From Antedon mediterranea (taxonomy: Eukaryota; Echinodermata; Crinoidea; Comatulida; Antedonidae): DNA of 64,000 nt. Location of the stretch: contig NC_092676.1 of NCBI RefSeq assembly GCF_964355755.1, positions 6,926,288 to 6,990,287 on the forward strand, in the 5' to 3' direction. The translations under genes were made by a program, and so were the position numbers. The notes beneath the pieces are model-generated. The model ran no database searches and was not told the origin of the DNA. It worked only from the letters and a program-made list of their open reading frames with translations. Positions 36,801-51,225 of the stretch are shown here, in pieces (the stretch's first letter is position 1; every line of letters begins with the position of its first letter).

Positions 36801-37619
36801 GCCAACCCCGTCGCGAACGTTCTGTATTTGTCGCACCATCTGCTACTCTCACAACTGAAACGATTTCGTGGAAAGAAGTACATTTTGTAAAAAAAGAAAT
36901 TGTCTGGCAAATGGACGGTGGTTTCAATTTTAAACATAAACTCTAGAAAGTTTTTGAAACCAGAATTAAATAAAAACCACCTTTTAGTATAGATTCTCAA
37001 CAACTCCTTCGATCAGCTAAAGAAGTAGAAAAACTTGTTGAAAATGCAATGGTGTACGTATTGTGGGATTTTTTCCCCAATTTTCAATTGTTTTAAAGTC
37101 ATCCACCAGTGGATAAATTCGTTGAACCAAAAAATTGCTCGATGTAAAATAATATGCCGACGCCATAAACAATAAGGTGATAATTCATCACAAAAGAGAT
37201 CGTAAATGGACACGTTTTTTTTCAACATTTTTAATTTAAATATGTGGAAAGTAGGCATACTAATGTGAAGTTGTACTGCACCTAGCAATTATGTCTGTCT
37301 CCATTAAATTGATTATTTTTTAATAATTTCGTATTGTTTAATTGATATAATTAATTTATTTTAATATCACTTTATCGTATGAATCACAAAAATATTTCAG
37401 AAATTTTGATTTTGCCGCCCTCTATAGCTGATATCTAAGAACAAACATTACGCAGGTGTTTCAAAAGTCACGTCTGCCGAAATGAAAGGAAGAGTTTTCA
37501 AAACATAAAGTGAAGAAAACAGGAAAGTAAGCTTTGTTTTTTTATATCTGAATAAACTACAAAAGAACATTAGTTTAATCTACATACTCAACGAGTCTGA
37601 CCTAGTACTTCAAATAGCG
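33858..37619. other. Intergenic region, little recognisable
   Basis: AT-rich DNA with one MITE (34744-34893). No exon could be built. The overlapping minus-strand open frames at 36737-37003 and 37013-37288 have unremarkable composition and no family signature I recognise; a degraded transposon is possible but not shown. Confidence 0.35.
34744..34893. mobile_element. MITE family A, copy 8
   Basis: It runs from ACTCTGTCCACACTATCACA to GGTAGTGCAGACAGAGCTTA, internal orientation as in copy 5. Confidence 0.85.
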
Positions 37620-40600
37620 TGGTAACGACACACCTTTTAAGTACCGCGCTTGAAGGATTGTCAAGTTGTCTCGGCATTCATTCAACAGGCCAGAGGAGAG
37701 AGCGGCATGCCTACTTAATTTAAAGTACAGTGTAGCCTACAAATACTTCACTGCTGGCCAAGGTAAGGTTGAACTTTGTATCCGGGTAGGGTTTTGAGCT
37801 ATCTATTTTGTGTCTATTCAGTTTTATAAATTATGTATTTTATTATAGTGCATTAAAAAAGTGTAACTTTCAGGTAATAATAACAATAATGTTTTTTTTT
37901 TCTTCGCTGTACCATGCACTGCACAAGATTTCATTTTCAGCAGTACTGAAAACCGAGATACCTGTATGTAGTGTTCCGATTATCAACCCTGCCCTCAGTC
38001 TAAATAATCTACCATGCAAACCCCTATCCATCTAACCCTATGATAATTTTTTCCTTCTAAAACTGAACCCACCTTATCCTCGAAATAATCTGTTCACTCG
38101 AACCGAAACAAACTTTTTACCTCCTTGTTTTAAAGTTTCGATCCAGAAAGGTTGGTTTCCATTTGGATGGAACGCAATAATGAAAGCACAATGCAAGTTG
38201 ACAATCATAAGCAATAGTTTAGTTCATCCATCATGTTTTGATTGTTCAAATTACTGCCATTTTTGCAACATAAAACTTAAGCGAATTTTAAAAATAAAGT
38301 ACAAGTAAATATAGTATTAACAAGATCGCGTATGCGTGACCTTGTGTTATAAAGATTCTAATACATGCTATTTTATACTAATGTAGAGTACATTCTGAAA
38401 ATTATTTGTGGAATGAAACTTTCACAAAGTTCAATCACTCCCGAAAGTTTAATGCACATGAAAGTTTCTGGTTTTACAGTACTTGCAGCTCTAGCTTTTT
38501 CGCCCTCGCATCCAAGTGGAATCCAATCTTTAGAATCTGGTACTGGATCTCTTGGCTAAAATGTTTTTTTTTACAAGTACTGTACAAAAAAAAAGAGAAA
38601 AATTTGCAAATACGACTTTATAATTTACTTTTATTAAACATAATGTAAGGTTAATGACATTAAGTTTATTTTTAAAATAGGTATTTCTAATAAACACGTC
38701 GCATATTCACTATCTGAATAACCCAATACAAATAAAAATATTGAGAGACCACGTAAAATTGCACAACGTATTATTAAAGCTGATCTAACGCCTTGTTCAT
38801 TTATCTATGAAAAGAGTATTTAAAAAACCCCACTCATCCATTACATTACTGTTATAACTTAAATAGATCAGGTATTAGGCTACGACCTCCAAGAGCAAAT
38901 CTTTGTAGAACTAGAAAATCCTTCGTTGTAAATAGCATCCATATTTTTAATTCTAATGTAAGACGTTAATGCAATTTTTAAATAGTTTTACATTTTTAAC
39001 AGTATTTTTAACTTTTTATCATGTATTTTTAATCTGTTATAATTCTGCACGTTTTAAATTGTTGCTATATGGTTGTTTTAATCTACCAAGCAAAGTGAAT
39101 TTCCATTTTTATGGACAAATTAAATTTCTTGAATCTTGAATCTGATACTGATAGTCTGGTTTCAAGAGAATTAAATAATGTCAATCTTTACTGAATGATT
39201 GTATCAATCTATATCCTGTTTTATTCAGGACCTTTATTGTGTGTACTGGTTAGTGACAAGATATCACAATGTCTTTTAAATTTAGGCACATGATAGAGAT
39301 ATCAATTATCATACTCTATGCTCGGTATCATAATTATCCTAAAACAAATTGACTTAGTCTTTGAAAGGAATTTATCTTTATCTAATCAAATAATGACACA
39401 TCCCACGATTATTTATTGTAATATTATATTGTCTGTACAAAATACTATATTTTGACCATTTGTAAAATATTGTTGAAATAAAAATAAAAACAGATATTCT
39501 TAAATTACAGTAATTTTAGTAAATTTATTCTTTTTTAAAGTATTGGTTATGATTATCTTGGCTATGGGTGGGGTGGGGGAGGGGGTGAGGTTGAATTAGG
39601 GGAGGGGATCCAGGGGTAGCTTACTGTTCATTCGCTTACTTACAGTCTCGTAAAACTGTATTTTGTAATAAAAGTTAAAATTGGTATCTTCGGACTATTG
39701 TTTGTACAGTACTTTATTTTTATGTTGTATTAATTTTATACTCTTGCACTAGTTATTGCCATAATAACACATTTCTACAGTAGTTACAGTACCTTTTCAA
39801 AAATACTTAATAAAGCTACGAAATGTTATATTTTGTGCTGGTATTATTAAGTGATGGTTGAACATAGTCATATGATATGGTCCTCAATACCTTTTCTTAA
39901 TACTGCCAGTCTTGTATTTAGACTCATTGGCTAGCTGTAAGTGAGCTGATTATAATGTTTGTTGTAAGAATATCATTTTTATTTAATTACTTGTTTTTGT
40001 ATTTAGCCTTCGAACATTTTTTTTTTTAGGGTACAATAGTCCATTGTAAAAAAAATGACTCGTAGATTGTAGATTTACATTCTGTGAAATATCAAATTTC
40101 TAAAGCGCTGTTTTGATGTTCCTTGATGCTTTCTGCATGAATTCAAAATATTAAAATCTTAAAATTATAGTAAACATAAGTAAAAATTATAACAACTAAT
40201 TAAAAATGCTTTTCTATTTCATATTTATTTTCTTATTGGGTGTCATTTAAGGTATGAAATGATATTTTTTCAACTTACAACATATACAGTAAATGTCAAC
40301 TTTGTATTTTAAGTGACACTGACTTGTACTTGCAACAAGATTAAACACCTAATACTATTGATTTAAATTGAAAACATTTCCATCAATTGATGCCGTAATT
40401 GTACCGGAACAAAATAATGACACTATAATTCTCTTTTAAGTAAATATTAGTTATTACCTGTCTAATAATAAACTCTTAATATTCCATGGTTTGTTATCCT
40501 TTCTGTTATTTTCTATTGTGAATTTTATAACCCAAGCCATTATATCTACTGTAGGACAAAGAATTGCAGAATTGTTACAGCTAGAGTGTACAAATTTACC

Positions 40601-40979
40601 AAGGTCACTGAAATAGTTTACTATTGTTCATTTTTATGAAATATAAAGTGTAATACTCAAATTAAGAATTGAACTTTTCCTGAGTACAGTACTGTATAAC
40701 AATTAATGTATACAGTAAATACAGTATGTACTGTATAGAGTTGAACTACTTTGGTGGGTGACCATGTCTTTTCATTTCTCTAAAAAAAGAGAATTCTAGA
40801 AATAGCACTACAGTACTGTAAGTTTGTTTTTAACTTGGTAAGGTAGGGGTATGGTATACAGTGCTATTGTAGGTTGAATATATCCATACATGACAAGTCA
40901 CATGCATCAGGCATACGTGCTGAGGCCCAACCTCAAACTCTCGCACTGTATGTACATCTCACACTTTCTCACCAATCTC

Positions 40980-41023
40980 AATGATACATGTCACATAAAG
41001 TTTGATAGTGTAGACAAGGCTTT
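40980..41023. mobile_element. MITE family A, fragment
   Basis: Only the right end survives: TGTCACATAAAGTTTGATAG followed by TGTAGACAAGGCTTTA. Confidence 0.65.
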
Positions 41024-41697
41024 AGGCCAAAACAGCATAAAAATGAAATTTTTTTTGGGAGTACAGTATACAAGTAGTAATGAATATTGATGATTCAGGC
41101 CGGGAACATTGCGGCCATGGACGTTTCGCCCCAAACCGGTGGGGAAGTTCCGTCCCTATTTTGGCTAAAAAAAATGGTTGGAGAATTGGGAATCTCAACC
41201 CAACAGCAACCTAAAACTTGACATGCATGTTGTGTATCCTCTGTTTATACTGGTTGATATACAGTATCTATAACTAACTAAATAACTATCTAACTATAGC
41301 TTAGACCTAATAAATTCAACTATGAAATGAATACAATGGATTATGAATTGATACAGTACATGGCTCTCTAATTCTAATGATGTGATTACGTACTATGTTT
41401 TCCTTTAATCTCTTGCGAATTATCGTCTTTTATGACTGCTGAAGTGCTAGTTGTTTGTACTAGTTTAATAGGAGAGGTTAAGGTGTGAAATGTTCACAGA
41501 CCCCTAAATTGGAACTTTAAAAACCTACTAATCTACTACTACTAATAATAATACTATATTTTCTGCATCTGAAGCTAAATTTCAGACCAGTGGTCATTGT
41601 CCAGCCATAAAGGATAAGACACAAGAGGATTTTACAATCTTCACCAAAGTATATTTTTTATGTACCAAAAGTATAATACCTGCTCCATGCCCTGATT

Positions 41698-42036
41698 CAA
41701 TATTTTTACATTAATTATGTCAATAGGAATGATATAGAAAATGACAGGCAGCTTGTTAAAATGTGTCATGGGAATTTAAATTAAGTTATCCCAATTATAG
41801 TCCATTTTTATCCATTGTAATAAAGGTGGTCAGAAAACTGAATATATCGGTATAGACAATAATAGAGTTAAAACCACTCTATGCTATTATACTGTAGGAT
41901 TCAATATTTTGACATTAATTTAAATGTCAATAGGAATGATATTGAAAATGACAGCTTGTTAAAATGTATCATGGGAATAATTTAAGTTATTCCAATAGTC
42001 CATTTTATCAATTGTAATAAAGTCTTAGGTGTTCAG
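41698..42036. repeat. Direct duplication of about 135 bp, two copies
   Basis: Segments 41698-41832 and 41902-42036 share CAATATTTT-ACATTAATT, GTCAATAGGAATGATAT, GAAAATGACAG, AGCTTGTTAAAATGT, TCATGGGAAT, AGTCCATTTT and ATTGTAATAAAG in order. Confidence 0.8.
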
Positions 42037-45000
42037 CCAACAGAGTACTGTATATAAAGACAATGTGCTATTTTAATCTAAAAACAAGTGTTATTGTATG
42101 TTTGTTTTCTTGATCAGCAGTTGCTTTGATATTAAGTAATATATACACAATTGTGTAAGCGTATACAATAGTGTCTGTGTCAGGTAGTCGCTTCGGGTAA
42201 AGATCAATAATACGCGAATATCATAACTTATTATGAGCTGTATGAAGGTTCAATCCATATTTGGCTCCTGGTTGAGTTATGGTACGTTGAATCTTGGATC
42301 GTTTCTTAGGCTGTAAGCCATTCCACACTATTGATCTTTTTTTTGTTCTCTGTAATCTTGACTATTCATATTCAAATTGAGGGATGAATGTAGTCTTGTC
42401 ATCGTGCTAAGACCTTTAATTCTGGATACTTTCACTGCTTTTAAATTACTTTCTAACTAACAGTGCTTCTTCTTTAAATTGTAGAAAAGGTAAGGTTTAC
42501 TTATTTTTAGCGTTAATAAATGCTCTGTATGATATTTTTCTAGCCAAACAAAACAGTAAAAAACTTGTATAAAAATAGTATTGTAAAGGTAGTAAAACGT
42601 TGTGTAACAGTGTCGTTTTCTGTCAGCTTAATTGGCAGAAGATTGTTTTGTAGAGTAACACTTTTATTCCAAGATTCTAATTCTGTCATTAGGTATCCCA
42701 ATGAAAGCGCACAGAGGGGTATCACTTTTGAAATATTGACGAAATTCGAAAAAGTAGTATGACTTTGATGTTAAATAAATCGTATTCAATCTTAATTAAT
42801 ACTTACAAAATTTATATTGTTTGAAAGTACTTGTTTTAATCTATGTATAAGTGTGTTTATAATTAAAATTAATGAATTAGTTGCCGAGAAAATGCGATTT
42901 TAAAACGGTTCTAAAATCCCGTCGAGCCGATTTCCGCGCGTTGAAAACCTCATCGGAAAATCCCCATCAGTTTTCAAAACACGATCGCACGATTACCATT
43001 GGAGCTAGCGGATTAATTTTTGTTGTATGTTATCAGGCTTTAAATAAGCTTTAATTTGATACGAAAATCGTCTTCTATAAATAGGTTTTTCGTAACGAAA
43101 AGTCAATTTTTGTGACAAAAATCCAATTTTGATTCACCGTTTATGGAAAAATATTATGGATTTTGGTATTAAATTATAGCTAAATCTACATTGAAATCGA
43201 TAAAACATAGTTTACAAACGTATTGTGCATGGTAATTGTGCGAACTACATTTTAAAATGGTGCATGAGGCGTAAATCCCATTCAAAATTTTAAAGATCCA
43301 ACCATTATAATCCGGTGAATATTGTAGTGAGTAAAATATTGTACTCTAAAATACGCGCGTGTTTGTTGTGGCGTTTTCCGTTAAATACATTAATGCACCC
43401 TATCAGCGAATGGTACGTTCCATATTTTGAACACGTTGTTTAGTTTTCCTCGCTCGAGTTCGACCGGCTCGACGCGAGATGTGTGACAGCAGCGATGTCG
43501 GAGATTGACATGTCCTTTTCCGTCGTAGAATATCTGGTTTTACACATTAATTTAACAACTTAAAATTGATGTAATGTGCGGAAGATTTATTATGCAAGTA
43601 TACAATGCAAATGCGTTAGGTTAAAATGTACCGAGGAAATTTATTAAGCTAATTTACCAACGTTACATTTGACTCTGTATACGGCGGCCGAAAGTCATTA
43701 ACTGCGACCGAAATACTTTAACGGGAGCGACTACTGATCGCGAGTAAGCCGTGACTTGGCCTAAACTTTAGCTCCGTATTTCAATTTAATAACGTAATAA
43801 TACGAAAAGAAAACAATTTTTATAATGCTATATATACTATTCAGGTAAACAATTAATTGTTTTAATTAACATTGATTATTTTAAATGAGTTTATTTTGAC
43901 CCATATTGTGCGTTTGCCAAGAGCATATCTTACTTAGCAGCCCGGCTTAGATTTGGTGTCATAATCATATGGGCCTAAAATCTTGTTTTACGTATTCAAA
44001 AGTTATATATAATAGTATTTATGATTGAAATTATAAATATAAAGTATATTAAAATATTCTAATAATTATACTTACCGAAAATTAGTGTAAAAGAAAGGAA
44101 ACAGTACACACCGTTTTTAACATACTTTTTCATTTTTTTTTTAATGATTTTAAATTTCACCATTAAAAAAATTTTTTTTTTTCATATACACATCTAAAAT
44201 ATATTTATTAATGAAATATACACTACATTCTAACAAGTACAAAACAAATTAAATGAATTAGTACAGTAGTTCAAAAGTTACAGATCATTGAAAAATTGCA
44301 GTTTTTTCATTTTTTAGGGAATTCCAGCAAAAATGGGCGTTAAATGCTTTCCTACCACTTTGCGGACCAATAATTTAAAAAATAGGTTTCGTTGAGGCTC
44401 CAAAAAAAATAGAGTTGTACAACTCTGTGATATCTATAGGTTTAACAAAATTCAAAACTTTTAACTAATTATTGTAAAAGTTATAACCTTTTAAAAATGC
44501 TTCCAATTTCAACTGCAAAAAAACACCATTTTTAGGCAAAAAATCGTATATTTTTTTACCACTTTAAATAACCATAACTTTAGAACGGGTAATCGGATTT
44601 CAATCATTTAAATTGCAAAATGCTAATTACATTAAGTTCTTTATGGTTAACTGAAAGAAAATGTAAAAAAATTAATCTGAATTTTTTCATTGGGATACCT
44701 ACTGTCATAGGATGTTTCTCACAGCCGTACAGTCAAACTACTAAACAGTACAGTAAAGCCCGAGTTTAATATCCTTTTCACACCTGAAAAAAGTAACAAC
44801 TTGTATTAAACAAGTTGTAACCAGGTTTGCATAGTGTGTAGACAATTTTTCTCAAGATTTCACAAGGAAACCTGAGAAAAACACACTGATAAGAGGCATG
44901 TTTTTTTGTTACTGCGAGTGCCTGTGTGTATTACCCATTAAACTGACCAATCGTAGTAATCAAACAGCGCGCAACTATGTTTTCTCCCAATATTTCCTAC

Positions 45001-45884
45001 GTATCGCGTCGTTATGCAGCTGTGGAAAGGGTATTATTATACTAACTGTAGTTTGGAAAGCAAGGGTTGGTGGTAGTTTTCACCGCTGTTGGTTGTCAAC
45101 TGAATAAAATAAATTCTAATTGGTGAGTTGTGTTACCTGTTGGGTATGGTGTGAAAATAAATAGAAAATACAAAAAATATTATAACCTAGAAAGTTTGTT
45201 ATTTTTTGCTAATTACGATATACTAAATATTTATTATTGATGCTGCTAACGGATGACCTCACTCATAAACAATTATCATCATCAATCGACGTTTACTGTC
45301 GTGATGATACAGTTACCATCATTATTATTTTAAACATAATATAATAAATTCAAACTTGGCAAGTACAGATGAAAAAAGGATAAAAAATATGACACAACAT
45401 AATTTGTTTGTGTGTTCTTGCATTTGTTTATTTTTTTTTTTTCTGGCTGTTTCAAATGTCTCTTCGGTGTTTACCAAGAACATAGTAATATACCAATTGC
45501 TCTAAAATAGACCAGTTTGAGCAAAAATTTCATTGTCCAGACTTCTAGGATGATTAAAGCATTTAACACGTAATATAAACAAAACGTTTATTTCATAAGC
45601 TAATTAGCCTTGACTTGTAATTCACAATAATTAGTAATTATTGTAAATTGTGCTATTAAGAGTAGATTGTTTTACATAATTAACTTGATAAACTGGCCGT
45701 AGTACATGATTAAAATAATTCAGTAAATCAAATAATGTTGTGAGTTTGTTTATAGAGCAGTATAGATGTCTCATAGCATAAGTTGGTTTTCCATCGTCCA
45801 TGCGGTTACTGTGTCACACTCATTTCTCAAAAACTGAGAATGCAATAGTAACCTATCATTAAAATATGAGAAATATTGCATGGC

Positions 45885-46700
45885 ATGTCATGAAATCAAC
45901 CAATCAAAATGGCGAGGACTATTTCAGTGTGTTCTATTATAAAATATTTATATTTATTATACAATATTTATAGAAATTTACTTTTTATACCTTGTAAAAA
46001 ATTGTTAGCAATGCAATTTTTGACAATTCTTATATTGACAATAATGAAAAAAAAGTTTTGATAAAGCCTACGTCATTAAATATGAAATCAACCAATCAAA
46101 ATGGTGAGGACTATTTCAGGGTTTTCTATAATAAATTCTGTGTAGAATATTTATAGAAATTTACTTTTTATACCTTGTAAAAAATTGTTAGCAATGCAAT
46201 TTTGACGATGCTATATTAACAATAATGAAAAAATGTTGATAAAGCCTATGTCATATAATATGAAATCAACCAAATAAAATGGTGAGTTCTATTTCAGGGT
46301 GTTCTATAATAAATTCTATATATTATAGAATATTTATAGAAATTTACTTTTTATACTGTAAACAATTGTTAGCTATAATGAAAAAAGTTTTGATAAAGCC
46401 TATGCCATATACCAATCAAAATTGCGAGGACTATTTACAGTGTGTTCTATAATATATTCTATACACAATTATATAGAAATTTACTTTTTATACTGTAAAC
46501 AATTGTTAGCTATAATGAAAACAGTTTTGATAAAGCCTATGCCATACCAATCAAAATTGCGAGGACTATTTCAGTGTGTTCTATAATATATTCTATGCAG
46601 AATTATATAAAAATTTACTTTTTATACTGTAAAAATTGTTAGCAATGCAATTTTGACAATGCTATTGACAATGACAAAAGTTTTGATAAAGCCTCTTTGA
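45885..46700. repeat. Tandem repeat of about 140-190 bp, five copies
   Basis: The unit contains CCAATCAAAATGGCGAGGAC, TATTTCAGTGTGTTCTAT, ATAGAAATTTACTTTTTATA, TTGTTAGCAATGCAATTTT and AGTTTTGATAAAGCCTA. It recurs from about 45891, 46081, 46260, 46407 and 46546, getting shorter by internal deletion in the later copies. Confidence 0.85.
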
Positions 46701-47567
46701 TCACAGTAATAACACCAGTGCTAAATGCTTTCAAGCCATGTTTTTATTATTCTGTTAAACTATTGAGATGTTATGTGGAACTTAGTAACTAAACACAATG
46801 CTTGAAAAATATTATAATCTTTTCATGGTTTGCAGCGTCCTTGCTTTTGGTTACATTGCACAAAATCTATTAGTTTTTATTTGTAATAATTATGTTGCAA
46901 CCTGACCTGGGTTTAGTCTATTGAACTTTCTAGAAAGAAAGAAAGAAAGAAATGCAATCTTTTACGGACGGATGAATTCCTTATGTAACAAACAGACATG
47001 GTCAACTCTCTTAAAATTAAAAACAAGTTATTGGCGGTTTTATATATCCCTACAAATATTGTTTTAAAGCAAAAACATGATATAAATTGTATGGTGCGAT
47101 ATAAAAGTGGATGGAACAGCAGTTTTTACTTGTAAGCGAGTAAACAGAATAGAAAATTACAATCTGTTTTAATAGTACTAAAGTATATTCCACATACTGT
47201 AGAACTTAATTGATTGGTTCTTTCATTAAATACCTTTTTCTATAATGTTTTTTTAAAGCAAAAATATGGTAAACAGTACTAGTTTCATGTACTGTAGTAT
47301 TTCTGTAGTAGTTTTTACAGTTCATTAGACATTTAACAATTAGGCTACAACACTGCCAAGATCCTCTGGGATGCTGTAGTCAAAACATACTAATTCACTT
47401 ATCTTAACACACATCACACTCTTCAGTAAATCACAAAGTAGTGACATATATTTCTAGCCTGACTAAATAAAATACAAAATCTAAAAAGGAAACAAAATGT
47501 TGAGATTGTCTCATTGTATTTCCTGAAATTTTAAGAGCAAATACAGTTTAGTCTATTTGTGCCTAGC

Positions 47568-47824
47568 TTAACCTGGATAAACCGACAATAGCCTATGCTC
47601 TCTAGATGGAGCACTTAGATATGAAAAGTCAACAGTTCTTAGAACACCCCCGGTACCATAATGGACTAGTCCACTTACCTGGATAAATACTACCACTGTC
47701 CCTGCAGTCAAGTAAGCGTGTAGTTGTGGACTAAAGTATGTTCTATTGTAGGAACTTTTAACTTTTCATATCTAAACCCTCCCTTTGCACAGCACAGGCT
47801 ATTGTCAGTTTATCCATGTAAAGT
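47568..47824. mobile_element. MITE-like inverted repeat element
   Basis: The left arm has CTGGATAAACCGACAATAGC, then CTATGCT and TTAGATATGAAAAGT. The right arm has ACTTTTCATATCTAAA, then CACAGGCTATTGTCAGTTTA and TCCATG. Total is about 255 bp with no open frame of note. Confidence 0.65.
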
Positions 47825-48489
47825 GGCACTTATAGACTACTAACACCACTATTGGTTTGTGTACTGCCTCATTGATGGTCTCTTCAAGTATTTTGTATTC
47901 CTTGGATGTCAATTTGGAGCCTCTTTTTTAAATACCAGTATATTTTATGTCAATGTTGAACGAAAGTTAACATTGCATTAAATAATATTGAACTCTTTTA
48001 CGATCCAATTTGATATTTTATTTATGTACAGTATGCATGCATGCATCTAATTTATTAGATAAAGTACAATCCCTCCTATTCCTATTCAGTGAAAACTATT
48101 CTGTGAAAAAAGTATCAAATGTAATATAATGTAAAGCCAACCCCTATTGGACAACCGTAAAGGGGCTCTTTATGTCGACATGGAACTCAATCCAACTCAA
48201 TTCAACTGAACTGCAAGGAACTAGTTGCGCGATATTACTTGGTCGACATTTTGAGCTGAACGGAACTGAAAGGAACCAGTGTGCGAGCACTTATGTCAAC
48301 ACTGGAACTGATTGTAACTATAGTCGTGGTTACCTTATGGTGCGCATGATGTAGTTGTATAGGAACCAGTATGCACAATTAGCGCTTTTACGGTATTAAT
48401 CGAACAGATACCTACTGGTCGCGGTTATGCATACTGCACGCGGAACTCAATTCAAAGTTTTCTGTTCCGAAAAAAAAATAGAACATGGG

Positions 48490-48866
48490 GAACTGAATGG
48501 AAATAAGCTTACTGTATGTCAACATTTTGTTTGTGCCGGTCAGTTGCGTTCAGTTGCTTAGAGTGCTTATGTCCCCCTATGTATGTCAGTCGAATTTTTT
48601 TGTTTTGTGCTTGCCAGTTGCGTTCAGTTTGGAGGTCGACACATTTAAGTTTAGGTCGACATAAGGGCACTTTTAGCGGACACATTGTGGGGTCCTGAAG
48701 GTGTTACCCTAATAGAAGCTTACTGTATGTCAGTCAACATTTGTTTGCGCCTTTCAGTTGCTTGGAGGTCGACACATTTAAGTTTAGGTCGATATACTGT
48801 ACAGTAAGGGCACCTTAATGGGACACTTTTTCGGAATGTTTCCCCTTAATGGGAGTCTACTGTATT
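48490..48866. repeat. Direct duplication with TCGACAC-TTTAAGTTTAGGTCGA
   Basis: The segment TTACTGTATGTCA, CAACATTTTGTTTG, CAGTTGC and GGAGGTCGACACATTTAAGT, TTAGGTCGA, AAGGGCAC at about 48508-48670 is repeated at about 48719-48812, followed in both by a GTGT/TTTCCCCTTAAT phrase. Upstream (48172-48480) is a stretch rich in GGAACTGAA-type words whose origin I do not know. Confidence 0.6.
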
Positions 48867-48999
48867 TAAAAATAATTCCAGTCACCATTGAATTAAAACT
48901 GGAGCCATCTATTGCTTCATGCATGAATGACTGCATTTAGTGTAAAGTTTATTCTTATCACTGTACTTAAATGCATTCCTTTCTTTCATTGTATTTCAG

Positions 49000-49065
49000 C
49001 ATCCAGCCGCGGTCACAGAGACTAAACTGTCATCAGTGTTCATCTTCGTCATGCTCATGTGAAAG
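49000..49065 (+). other. Candidate untranslated exon (SYTL 5' region)
   Basis: A 66-bp, CG-richer segment is flanked by a good acceptor (TTTCTTTCATTGTATTTCAG) and a donor (AAAG then GTATAA). It holds only a three-codon open frame (ATGCTCATGTGA), so it would be non-coding. Its strand and position suit a 5' exon of the Slp gene. Confidence 0.35.
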
Positions 49066-51042
49066 GTATAAAACTTGATGAGTTTATCACCATGTAAACT
49101 AGGCTGTTCTTTTTCGCCAAGTTTTTATGATAGTTTATTGTGTTGCTGGTTGGCTTAGCAGGCAGCAGGCGCTGTCTTCTCTTTTAACAGTAAGTATCTT
49201 TATAAAAATTATATATTGTTAGGCTTTTTGGGTTATTTCTTCATGGAAGAACTAACTCTTTTGTACATTTTAATAAGTACAGTATCTTTAAAAGAAATGT
49301 AGTCTGTTTTTTAATTGTTAAACCCAGATCCATTTTTCTTGAAAAAGTATGAAAATATGAATTTTGTTTTTTTTATATCATTTTAAAATCGTTAGGCAGG
49401 CCTACAATTGAAGAATTATGACTCCTCCATGGGCCTACAGTACAGCATTAGCAAATTTAACTAAATTTGTAAATTTTAAAAAGTAGCTTGCTAAAGCTAA
49501 ATGTAGTACCTCTATTATACAAAATCAGAGAGCTTTTTAGTACTGTCCAGTGGTAGAAATGAATTGCTAGGTGCAGATTTAAGCCCCTTAAAATTTAACA
49601 GCCATGTCTTTTGAAAATAAAATAATTGACATTTTTTTCTGCGACCCGACGCATCGTTTTCATCATTATGAGATTGTTAAGTACAGGGTATAATGCTGGA
49701 TCCGCCCAAGTGCTATTTGTAGAATATTTTTTGATATATTTTCCATACTGTACCACCATTGAATAAACTATCTGGAACAATTTCATTCACAACACACCTT
49801 TTAAATGTAACTTAATATCATTGAAAGTAGCTATTATTTCTTAATATGGTTGGTAAAGTTCACTGCCGGCATAATGCGAACACTCCCCGATTTTGAGGCA
49901 GGATCATTATATCCAATCAACTGTTCTGAAGATCTATAGAAAGAACTGTTATTTGTAACAAGTGTTTGGTATTCAAACAATATATGGTTCAATAGATATT
50001 CTGTGAAGGTAGTCATAGAACTTATCTATCTGACATTAAGTTTACAATGAGCCTTTATTAAACTGATCTATTGCTAACAAAAAACCTAAAAATCTATTAG
50101 AAAATTATGGCTTTAATTTGGTAAGTGCTTTATTATACAATAAAGTTCCACTTCTATTTCTGTCATAAACCCTGATTTATAGAATGCAATATTTCTTTTT
50201 AAAATTTTGTTTAGAGCTATCCTGAAACCTCATAATTATAAAAGTTAAAAACCATACTTCATTTAAATGTCATTTATTAAAGACACCTTCCCTACGTTTT
50301 TTAGATCTATTTTAAGATCACAAACTATATTTAATGTAAAAATAATACTATATGGTCCTATTGCGATAACTTTTTTCGTCTTTAAATGGTTAAAAATGTG
50401 AAAAATAAGTCGATTCTAATAATTATAGCGGCCCGCTATAAATCCCAAAATGCATTGCGCGCGGATTGATATTTCTGCTTTTCTTCTGTAATTAAACCCA
50501 CTTTTCGATTGATCACAAGGCCAAAACAAATGGAAGACTCCTAACTTTTCAGCGAAAATACCAGGTTTTCCCCAATTTGTATCAACAGAGTCTGGCAAAA
50601 ATAGAAAGACAATTAATGCAGCAACTATACAACGTACTCAGGCTAGGTATATAGCTAGCGTACGATGTTCGTACATTACCGATGTTTACCAGCTAGGCCT
50701 ACAAAACTAAGCCTAGCTAGCTAGGCCTAAAGACCGTCCACGAGAGGTCAGTTGCCGTGAGCTAAGGTAGTGCATTGTTTCTCACTTTTTATCATAATTT
50801 ACCATAAAACGTACATTTAAGACCAGGAATGACCTGGTTTAATGTTTTTAAAGTAATATGTATTATTTCTACAAAACGTCACAAATTGTAGGAAAGGTGT
50901 CTTTAAACTGCGTATTATATTCTGTACATATTACATAGAACATACGATCATCATCATAATCAATAAAAATATAAATCTATAAAATGACCAATAGTTTAAA
51001 CTTTTATATTTGTTTTGATTCAGGTGATACTTAATAGGAGTG

Positions 51043-51225
51043 TGGAATTTAGGAGGTACCGGTAGAAATAGATTGAGTTTTTGTAATGTCAGGACCACAC
51101 CCATAAATGCCTTATATCAGCCATCGAGTGGGACCAATGCCAAAAATACTTGACACAATAATATACAAATAAATGTAATAGATGGGTGTGTCACTATACT
51201 GTTATTATAGAGGTTGGCACTAGTA
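51043..51225. repeat. Dispersed repeat, copy 1 (inverted partner at 61215)
   Basis: GGACCACACCCATAAATGCC, AGTGGGACCAATGCCAAAAA, TACTTGA and AATGTAATAGATGGGTGTGT occur here in this order and as reverse complements at 61215-61368. Confidence 0.75.

Noticed and set aside
36737-37288. Two adjacent minus-strand frames as a transposase remnant
   Set aside because: Neither shows a motif of a known transposase, and they cannot be joined in phase with confidence.
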